Positions 1 to 5,925 of a stretch of DNA of 16,633 nucleotides are shown here, piece by piece (positions within the stretch are counted from its first letter, which is position 1; every line of letters starts with the position of its first letter). The notes beneath the pieces are model-generated. The model was given only the letters and a program-made list of their open reading frames with translations, did not search any database and had not been told where the DNA came from. The position numbers and the translations under genes were made by a program. The stretch comes from JADCCX01 sp031373545 (GTDB lineage: Bacteria; Pseudomonadota; Alphaproteobacteria; Rhizobiales; Beijerinckiaceae), in contig JANMMT010000070.1 of NCBI GenBank assembly GCA_031373545.1, forward strand, positions 1 through 16,633. The letters run 5' to 3'.

Positions 1-494
1 AACTGCACATCGCGCGCGACATTGGCGAGGCTTTTCGAGACTGCATCCGAGGTTGATTCGGCCACGCGCCCACAGCCATCGCAAATCAGAAAGACCACCA
101 CATCCTCTGCGCCGTGCTGGTGCGGGCAGACGACATAGGCATTGCGGCTGGCGATCTTGTGAGCTAGGCCCGCTTCCAACAGGAAATCCAGTGCGCGGTA
201 GACAGAAATGGGTGCCAGGCGGCGGTGACCCCGGTTCGCCAGCGCATCGATGAGATCATATGCGCCCAGTGCACCGGGCGCCGCGGCTAGAGCCTCGAAG
301 ACATGGCGGCGCAAATCGGTGAGCTTCAGCCCTTTTGCGAGGCACAGCGCTTCGGCACCCGCCAAGGCATCCGCGCTGTGGGTGTGGTGATGGCCGTGAG
401 AATGGGAATGATCGTGCGCCAAGATCAGCGTGTCCTTTTTTGCGCACGATACGCCGATGTGGCTCAAGGAGAAAGGGGTGCTCCCCTCACTCAT
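1..494 (-). CDS. zur: Zur-like Fur-family zinc uptake regulator (3' end cut by window edge)
   Basis: Fur-superfamily repressor, most likely the zinc sensor that shuts off zinc uptake genes. The reading frame opens at the ATG at 494, overlapping the last 8 bases of ftsK (ATGAGTGA), and runs off the window after 164 codons with no stop seen; family members are about 160-175 residues, so little is missing. Visible parts: a His-rich N-terminal stretch at residues 27-39 (8 His in 13 residues, HDHSHSHGHHHTH), the winged-helix region at about 45-110 (LTDLRRHVFEAL, then ISVYRALDFLLEAGL), and the metal site region with CPHQH at 123-127 and CDGC at 138-141. A TTG at 467 is an alternative start. The ATG overlapping the ftsK stop, preceded by GAGGGAG, suggests translational coupling to ftsK. 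Zur rather than Fur or Mur is inferred from the CxxC pair and its surroundings; the subfamily is not proven. Confidence 0.82.
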   Translation of the reverse strand, partial: MSEGSTPFSLSHIGVSCAKKDTLILAHDHSHSHGHHHTHSADALAGAEALCLAKGLKLTDLRRHVFEALAAAPGALGAYDLIDALANRGHRRLAPISVYRALDFLLEAGLAHKIASRNAYVVCPHQHGAEDVVVFLICDGCGRVAESTSDAVSKSLANVARDVQ

Positions 495-3465
495 CTCCCT
501 CGATCAAAATCTCCCGCTTCCCCGCATGGTTGGCCGCGCCCACCACGCCTTCCTTTTCCATGCGCTCCATCAGCGAGGCCGCGCGGTTGTAGCCGATCTG
601 CAAGCGGCGCTGGATGTAACTGGTGGAGGCTTTCTTGTCGCGCAGCACCACCTTCACGGCCTGTTCGTAGACATCGCCGCCGTCCTCCGCGCCGAACTCA
701 CCCTTGTCGAACACGGCGCCGCCGCCCTCTTCCTCGCCGCCTTCATCCTCTTCGCGGGTAATGGCATCGAGATACTGCGGGCGGCCCTGCCGCTTGAGGT
801 GCTGCACCACGCGCTCGACCTCTTCATCGGATACGAATGGCCCGTGCACGCGGCTGATGCGCCCACCGCCCGCCATATACAGCATATCGCCCTGGCCAAG
901 CAGTTGCTCGGCGCCCATCTCGCCCAGGATCGTGCGGCTGTCGATTTTCGACGTGACCTGAAACGAGATGCGGGTCGGGAAGTTGGCCTTGATCGTGCCG
1001 GTGATGACATCGACCGAGGGGCGCTGCGTGGCCATGATGACGTGGATGCCGGCCGCGCGTGCCATCTGCGCCAGGCGCTGCACCGCGCCCTCGATGTCCT
1101 TGCCGGCGACCATCATCAGGTCTGCCATCTCGTCGATGATCACGACGATGTAGGGCAATGTATCGAGGCTCATTTCCTCCTGTTCGAAGGTGCCTTCGCC
1201 CGTTTCGGGCACAAAGCCGGTCTGCACCGTGCGCAGGATGACCTCACCCTTCGCCTTGGCCTCCGTGACGCGGGCGTTGAATCCATCGATGTTGCGCACG
1301 CCCACTTTGGACATCTTGCGGTAGCGGTCCTCCATCTCGCGCACGGCCCATTTAAGCGAAACAACCGCCTTCTTGGGGTCCGTGACCACAGGAGCCAGCA
1401 GGTGCGGAATGCCGTCATAGACCGAGAGTTCCAGCATCTTGGGGTCGATCATGATGAGGCGGCATTGCTGCGGCGTCAGCCTGTAGAGCAGCGACAGGAT
1501 CATGGTGTTGATGGCCACCGATTTGCCCGAGCCCGTGGTGCCCGCCACCAAGACATGGGGCATCTTGGCCAGCTCCGTGATCACGGGTTCGCCGCCGATG
1601 GTCTTGCCCATGCACAATGCCAGGCGCTGCGAGGACTTTTCAAAATCGGCACTCGCCACCAACTCGCGGAAATACACCATCTCGCGGCGCTGGTTGGGCA
1701 GTTCGATGCCGATGGCATTGCGGCCCGGCACCACCGCGACGCGGGCGGAAATCGCCGACATGGAACGGGCGATATCATCCGCCAGGCCAATGACGCGGGA
1801 GGATTTGGTGCCGGGCGCCGGCTCCAGTTCATAGAGCGTCACGACCGGGCCTGGACGGATGTTGATGATCTCGCCCTTGACGCCGAAATCATCCAGCACG
1901 CTTTCCAGCAGGCGCGCGTTCTGCTCCAGCGCATCCTCCGAAATCGTCACGACATTGGTGCGCTTGGGCTCCTGGAGGAGTGAAATGGGCGGCAATTCAT
2001 ACGTGCTGGCGGCCAGCATGTCAGGCTGCGCCTCGCGCACCTCACGCTTGCCGGTTTTCACGGACTGCGCGGCGGAGGCCACGCGGCTGGTGATGCGAGG
2101 TGATACGGCAGCAGCTGTCTCGAACGGCGGTTCCTGGTCGTCCGTACCGTCGTCATCGTGAACAGGCGCGTCGAACATGGGTTCGCTGCGCAGGGCCGAT
2201 GAACCGACCATGCGGCGCTTGGCGGCCTCCTGCAGCAACTGGATCGCCATGCGCTCGCCGGGGCGTGCGGCGCCGGCGGGTGCAGCCGGCGCTGGGGTAG
2301 CCGGCTGGGGCGCTTCGGTCGCCAGACCCAGCTTGCGCCGGGCCGCCAGTTGCAGCGCGGCCACCGCTGCGCCGTAACCGGCCCGGGGCGCTGCGGGCGC
2401 AGGCGGCGACGCAGGCAACGGCTGCACATCACTCAGGCGCGGGGAGACATAAGGCGCAGGCATCACGACGCGGCCGGTGCGAACGGGCTCGGGCGAGGGT
2501 GATGCACGCGTCAAAACCGGCTCCTGACGGGCCAGGTTTGGGCCGCCCGCCCCGTTCCCCACATGGGCATAGGCCCGCTGATCCTCACGTGTCACGGCCT
2601 CAGCCAACTGGCGGGCGCTGGCGCTGACACGCTCACCGGCCCCGCGCCGGGCGGTTGAGAGCATGCGCCCCAGCCCGCGTGCGACCATGCGCGTGCCATG
2701 GATGGCCGCAACCACCAGCACAATGCCAAGGCCCGGCTCATCGCGGGCGTGGTCATCCTCATCGCGCACAGGGTCCTTTGCCGTGCCTTTCCTGGCGGGC
2801 ACGTCGTCGAATTCATCCTCGTCACCGGTTGCGGTGGCACCCACCGCCATGTTGAGCGCCAGAATCGCCAGCCCCGCCAGCAGGCAGGCAACGAGCGCCT
2901 TGGCAAGGCCGCTGGTGCCGACAATGATCAGCGGCAGCCGCTCGATCGCATCTCCCACGGCACCACCCAGACCTGTCGGCAGAGGCCAGTTGCCCGCGCG
3001 CGGCAGCAAGGAGGCGCAGCCCGCGATGCATAGAAAACCCACGACCCAGGCGGTCATGCGGCCGAAGAAACGATCCAGCTTCTGATTGCGGGCCAGTTGC
3101 AGCCCCCAGATGGCAATCGGCAGCGCAAAGGCCAGAACAGCGAGGCCAAGCAACTGGATCGCCACATCCGCCACGATTGCGCCGGGATAGCCCAGCCAGT
3201 TGCGCACATTCCCATCCACCGCATGATTGAGGCTGGGATCGCGCACCGACCACGACGCCAGCGCCACGCCCAATGCGAGCATGACCAGAAGAAGTCCAAT
3301 GCCGATGATGCGCCGCAGACTGCGGGCCACGAGATCGCGCAGGATATCGCGCAAGGTGTCCTGTCGTGGGCGGGCCGGCGCCACAGGGCGCGGCTGATGG
3401 CGCGCCTCAAGTCTCGGTTCCTGGCGTTTGACAGGGCTCGAAGGTGCCTGGATCGTCGTTGACAT
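487..3465 (-). CDS. ftsK: DNA translocase FtsK
   Basis: Septal double-stranded DNA pump that clears and aligns the chromosome termini during division and activates XerCD recombination at dif. About 992 residues from the ATG at 3465. The N-terminus has four predicted membrane helices (about 52-72, 96-124, 136-154, 187-209), with the FtsK-typical DPSLNHA after the first. A Pro/Ala-rich linker follows to about residue 490. The RecA-like motor has Walker A GTTGSGKS at 642-649, Walker B VVIIDEMAD with D778-E779, and the MATQRPSVDVITG segment. The C-terminal gamma winged-helix domain (about 935-992) reads YIQRRLQIGYNRAASLMERME and should read KOPS-type polarity sequences. A GTG at 3525 in the same frame would add 20 residues, but its GAGG directly abuts the codon. 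I prefer the ATG because a leader shared with ccrM sits just before it. It lies between irr upstream and zur downstream on the same strand. Confidence 0.95.
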   Translation of the reverse strand: MSTTIQAPSSPVKRQEPRLEARHQPRPVAPARPRQDTLRDILRDLVARSLRRIIGIGLLLVMLALGVALASWSVRDPSLNHAVDGNVRNWLGYPGAIVADVAIQLLGLAVLAFALPIAIWGLQLARNQKLDRFFGRMTAWVVGFLCIAGCASLLPRAGNWPLPTGLGGAVGDAIERLPLIIVGTSGLAKALVACLLAGLAILALNMAVGATATGDEDEFDDVPARKGTAKDPVRDEDDHARDEPGLGIVLVVAAIHGTRMVARGLGRMLSTARRGAGERVSASARQLAEAVTREDQRAYAHVGNGAGGPNLARQEPVLTRASPSPEPVRTGRVVMPAPYVSPRLSDVQPLPASPPAPAAPRAGYGAAVAALQLAARRKLGLATEAPQPATPAPAAPAGAARPGERMAIQLLQEAAKRRMVGSSALRSEPMFDAPVHDDDGTDDQEPPFETAAAVSPRITSRVASAAQSVKTGKREVREAQPDMLAASTYELPPISLLQEPKRTNVVTISEDALEQNARLLESVLDDFGVKGEIINIRPGPVVTLYELEPAPGTKSSRVIGLADDIARSMSAISARVAVVPGRNAIGIELPNQRREMVYFRELVASADFEKSSQRLALCMGKTIGGEPVITELAKMPHVLVAGTTGSGKSVAINTMILSLLYRLTPQQCRLIMIDPKMLELSVYDGIPHLLAPVVTDPKKAVVSLKWAVREMEDRYRKMSKVGVRNIDGFNARVTEAKAKGEVILRTVQTGFVPETGEGTFEQEEMSLDTLPYIVVIIDEMADLMMVAGKDIEGAVQRLAQMARAAGIHVIMATQRPSVDVITGTIKANFPTRISFQVTSKIDSRTILGEMGAEQLLGQGDMLYMAGGGRISRVHGPFVSDEEVERVVQHLKRQGRPQYLDAITREEDEGGEEEGGGAVFDKGEFGAEDGGDVYEQAVKVVLRDKKASTSYIQRRLQIGYNRAASLMERMEKEGVVGAANHAGKREILIEGDE

Positions 3466-3470
3466 CAAGG

Positions 3471-3491
3471 GAACTCGCACAGTTACGCAAC
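3471..3491 (-). promoter_or_regulatory. ftsK leader element, near-identical to the one before ccrM
   Basis: On the coding strand this reads GTTGCGTAACTG followed by TGCGAGTTC, ending 5 bases before the ftsK ATG at 3465. The same block, with one substitution and one inserted base, stands immediately before the ccrM ATG (9407-9428). Neither start has a recognisable Shine-Dalgarno. The element may be a promoter -10 region of near-leaderless transcripts, a protein-binding site or a 5'-UTR translation signal; the sequence alone does not decide. Confidence 0.45.
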
Positions 3492-3549
3492 AGGTCGAAA
3501 AGGCGCGCCGCGCGTCACGGATCACCCTCGAAAACCATAACGGGTCACC

Positions 3550-3569
3550 GGTTAAAGGGCCGTTTAACC
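3550..3569. repeat. Perfect 7-bp-arm palindrome upstream of ftsK
   Basis: GGTTAAA and TTTAACC are exact inverted repeats separated by GGGCCG. It lies in the 149-base gap between irr and ftsK, about 85-105 bases upstream of the ftsK ATG. The two TTAA half-sites are 8 bases apart, one more than the TTAA-N7-TTAA spacing of the CtrA box. No T-tract follows on either strand, so a binding site is likelier than a terminator. Confidence 0.45.
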
Positions 3570-3603
3570 TTGCCTGAGTGTTAAAAAGATGCGCGAAAAC
3601 CGA

Positions 3604-3623
3604 AAGGTCTTGGTTCAGACCTT
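3604..3623 (-). terminator. Putative irr terminator overlapping its stop codon
   Basis: In the irr transcript direction AAGGTCT and AGACCTT form a perfect 7-bp stem with a 6-base loop, followed by TCGGTTTT. The irr TGA (3617-3615) lies at the 5' stem/loop boundary. The T-rich tail is short and interrupted, so this is a weak intrinsic terminator or an mRNA 3'-end stabiliser. It would partly separate irr from ftsK transcription. Confidence 0.45.
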
Positions 3624-4076
3624 CTTGCGCAACCGCACCACCACATCGACATGGGCTATCTCCATGCCCTCGGGGATGGGCGGCAGTTGCCCGACACTGA
3701 ATGTCAGGCCGGGGATATCGACCATGCGGTCTTCACCCTCGATGTAAAAATGATGGTGGTCAGAGGTATTGGTGTCAAAGTAGGCCTTGGTGCCATCCAT
3801 GGCGACCTGGCGCAGAAGGCCCGCCTCCGTGAACTGGTGCAGCGTGTTGTAAACGGTGGCGAGCGACACGGGCACGCGGGCCTTGATCGCCTCTTCGTAG
3901 AGGTTTTCGGCGCTGAGGTGCCGATCGCCCTTGCCGAACATCATCCAGCCCAAGGCCACCCGCTGGCGCGTGGGGCGCAAGCCCGCCTCGCGCAGCTTGG
4001 ATTTCAATGTCTGCATGGGGCAGCCGCTGCGGGTGGCTCCATGGGCATCGTGAGAGTGAGGTGTGGTTGCGCTCAT
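3615..4076 (-). CDS. irr: Iron response regulator Irr (Fur family)
   Basis: Heme-responsive transcription factor that controls iron and heme genes in Rhizobiales and related alphaproteobacteria. 153 residues, the usual Irr length. The start is the ATG at 4076, preceded by TCAGGTC; the frame continues upstream antisense to fmt, but that is a shadow. Seen in order: a His-containing N-terminus (HSHDAHG), the Cys-Pro pair C19-P20 where Bradyrhizobium Irr carries its heme regulatory motif (GCPWHD there, GCPMQT here), the LRPTRQRVALGWMMFGKGDRH segment (winged helix start), VPVSLATVYNTLHQFTEAGLLRQV (recognition region), DGTKAYFDTN, and DHHHFYIEG, the histidine cluster diagnostic of Irr. The C-terminus EIAHVDVVVRLRKK is also typical. 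It is divergent from fmt across 162 bases and upstream of ftsK on the same strand. Confidence 0.92.
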   Translation of the reverse strand: MSATTPHSHDAHGATRSGCPMQTLKSKLREAGLRPTRQRVALGWMMFGKGDRHLSAENLYEEAIKARVPVSLATVYNTLHQFTEAGLLRQVAMDGTKAYFDTNTSDHHHFYIEGEDRMVDIPGLTFSVGQLPPIPEGMEIAHVDVVVRLRKKV

Positions 4077-4198
4077 GACCTGAATAGAAGATATGCGATG
4101 ACAAAAGGCTATACGTGAGATTGATGAATAACCATTTGCGCCTGTGTCCACAAGTCTCATGCCGGGGGCCGGGCCTGCGACCGAAGCAAGCAGGGGCT

Positions 4199-4262
4199 CT
4201 GCGGGTGATTTTGCCATGACCCTGCGGGTGAATTTGCCATGACCCTTCGGGTGATTTTCATG
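4199..4262 (+). repeat. 23-bp tandem repeat over the fmt start
   Basis: Two full copies (4199-4221 and 4222-4244) of a 23-base unit, CTGCGGGTG(A/A)TTT-type followed by TGCCATGACC, differ at one base. A partial third copy (4245-4262) encodes the true fmt N-terminus. Because 23 is not a multiple of three, the copies place ATGs in different frames. Confidence 0.85.
4216..4242 (+). other. Possible 8-codon upstream minicistron of fmt
   Basis: The duplicated ATG at 4216 opens MTLRVNLP and stops at the TGA of 4240-4242, which overlaps the fmt ATG at 4239 (ATGA). The first five residues copy the fmt N-terminus MTLRV. It could permit termination-reinitiation onto fmt, or be a neutral by-product of the duplication. 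No clear Shine-Dalgarno precedes either ATG. Confidence 0.35.
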
Positions 4263-5168
4263 GGCACGCCGGCCTTTGCCTGCCCCACGCTGTCCGAGAT
4301 CATGGGTCAGGGGCATGATGTCGTGGCCTGTTACACCCGCTCGCCTGCCCCCGCCGGGCGCGGCATGGATGTGACCCAAAGCCCGGTGCACCAAATGGCT
4401 GAGCGTCTCGGCATTCCAGTGCTGACCCCCAGAACGCTGAAAACAGCGGAGGCGCAGGCCGAATTCGCCGCTTTGGGCGCGGATGTCGCCGTCGTGGTCG
4501 CCTACGGCCACATTCTGCCTCGCGCAGTGCTGGATGCGCCTGAGCTGGGCTGCCTCAATCTCCATGGCTCGCTGCTGCCGCGCTGGCGCGGAGCCGCGCC
4601 CATCCAGCGTGCCGTGATGGCGGGAGATGCGCAAACCGGCGTGATGGTGATGCGGATGGAGGAGGGCCTCGACACCGGCCCCATCGCCATGGCGGAGCGC
4701 CTGGACATCGGCCCTGACATGACATCCGGCGAGGTGCATAACCGCATGATGGGCCTGGGCGCGGACTTGATGGCGCGCGCCTTGGCGGCGCTCTCGCGCG
4801 AGGCCCTGAGCTTTACCCCGCAGGCCGAAGCGGGTGTGACCTATGCCCACAAGATCGAGAAGGCCGAGGCGCGGATCGACTGGAGCCGGCCGGCTGGCGC
4901 ATTGCGTGACCACATACGCGGGCTGATACCCTTCCCCGGTGCTTTCTTCGAGGCGGATTTGGGGCAAGGGCCTACCCGCGTGAAGGTGCTGCGCGCGGCG
5001 CCGGCTGAGGGTGCGGGCGCACCCGGCACCGTGCTCGATGAGGCGCTCACCATCGCCTGCGGTACGGGCGCGCTCCGCCTGATCGAGGTGCAACGCGCGG
5101 GCAAGGGACGCATGAGCGCGCGGGAGTTCCAGCGCGGCGCGGGCCTCAAGCCCGGAACGGTGCTGTGA
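4239..5168 (+). CDS. fmt: Methionyl-tRNA formyltransferase
   Basis: Transfers the formyl group from 10-formyl-THF to methionyl-initiator tRNA in the cytoplasm. 309 residues, the standard length. The N-terminal formyltransferase fold begins MTLRVIFMGTPAFACPTL. The catalytic signature LNLHGSLLPRWRGAAPIQ spans about 106-123, with N107 and H109 matching the family catalytic Asn and His and D145 in GLDTGPI the catalytic Asp. The C-terminal tRNA-binding domain is at about 205-309 (KIEKAEARIDWSRPA onward). The start lies in a tandem duplication; the ATG at 4239 is the one in frame with the family N-terminus. It is first in the fmt-truA-priA row, with truA 3 bases downstream. The usual partner def (peptide deformylase) is not beside it in this window. 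Confidence 0.97.
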   Translation: MTLRVIFMGTPAFACPTLSEIMGQGHDVVACYTRSPAPAGRGMDVTQSPVHQMAERLGIPVLTPRTLKTAEAQAEFAALGADVAVVVAYGHILPRAVLDAPELGCLNLHGSLLPRWRGAAPIQRAVMAGDAQTGVMVMRMEEGLDTGPIAMAERLDIGPDMTSGEVHNRMMGLGADLMARALAALSREALSFTPQAEAGVTYAHKIEKAEARIDWSRPAGALRDHIRGLIPFPGAFFEADLGQGPTRVKVLRAAPAEGAGAPGTVLDEALTIACGTGALRLIEVQRAGKGRMSAREFQRGAGLKPGTVL

Positions 5169-5171
5169 GAC

Positions 5172-5924
5172 ATGCCGCGCTACCGCCTCACCATCGAATA
5201 TGACGGCACGGCCTATTTCGGCTGGCAGGCGCAGGCCGTTCTGCCCTCCGTTCAGGTGGCGGTGGAGCGGGCGATTCAGGCACTAACCGGGCAGACACTG
5301 CGCCTCTCGTGTGCCGGGCGCACCGATGCGGGCGTGCATGCCTGCGCCCAGGTCGCCCATTGCGATCTCGCCAAGGCGTGGCGCTCCGATACGATTCGCG
5401 ACGGGCTGAACGCCCATCTGCGCCGCGCGGGCGAGCATGTGTCCATCATTGCGGCAGAAGCCGTTCCAGACACATTTCACGCCCGCATCAGCGCCAAGCG
5501 GCGGCATTATCTCTACCGCATCGTCAACCGCCGCCCGCCTGCGCCGCTGGAGCATCACCGGGCCTGGCATGTGGTGCGCGTGCTGGATGCAGAGGCCATG
5601 CATGCGGCGGCGCAGCATCTCATCGGGCACCATGATTTCACCACCTTTCGCGACTCGGACTGCCAAGCCAAAAGCCCCGTGAAAACACTGGAGGCTTTCA
5701 GCGTGATGCGCGTGGGCGATATCATCGAGCTGCGCACCTCTGCCCGCTCGTTCCTGCACCATCAGGTGCGCCGCATGGTGGGTTCGCTGGAGCTTGTGGG
5801 AGCCGGCAAATGGTCCACCTGTGATCTCAAGGCCGCGCTCGAAGCGCGCGACCCCAAGCGCAGCGGCATGCAGGCCCCCGCCTACGGCCTGTATTTCATG
5901 GGTGTGGACTACCCATCCGCATGA
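5172..5924 (+). CDS. truA: tRNA pseudouridine(38-40) synthase TruA
   Basis: Isomerises uridines 38-40 in the anticodon arm of many tRNAs. 250 residues, normal for bacterial TruA. The protein opens MPRYRLTIEYDGTAYFGWQ, and the catalytic aspartate is D52 in the AGRTDAGVHA signature. Further family segments are FHARISAKRRHYLYRI, HDFTTFRDSDCQAKSPVKTL and FLHHQVRRMVGSL. The ATG follows the fmt stop after 3 bases and the priA ATG follows the truA stop after 1 base, so the three genes are probably translated from one message. Confidence 0.97.
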   Translation: MPRYRLTIEYDGTAYFGWQAQAVLPSVQVAVERAIQALTGQTLRLSCAGRTDAGVHACAQVAHCDLAKAWRSDTIRDGLNAHLRRAGEHVSIIAAEAVPDTFHARISAKRRHYLYRIVNRRPPAPLEHHRAWHVVRVLDAEAMHAAAQHLIGHHDFTTFRDSDCQAKSPVKTLEAFSVMRVGDIIELRTSARSFLHHQVRRMVGSLELVGAGKWSTCDLKAALEARDPKRSGMQAPAYGLYFMGVDYPSA

Positions 5925-5925
5925 C

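Noticed and set aside
430..1983. 517-codon open frame on the plus strand
   Set aside because: It is antisense to the FtsK motor domain, has no recognisable domain, and is the usual consequence of strong GC3 bias.
4077..5093. Upstream extension of the irr frame giving a 492-residue protein
   Set aside because: It runs antisense through fmt; Irr homology begins near the ATG at 4076, which has the correct length and a ribosome site.
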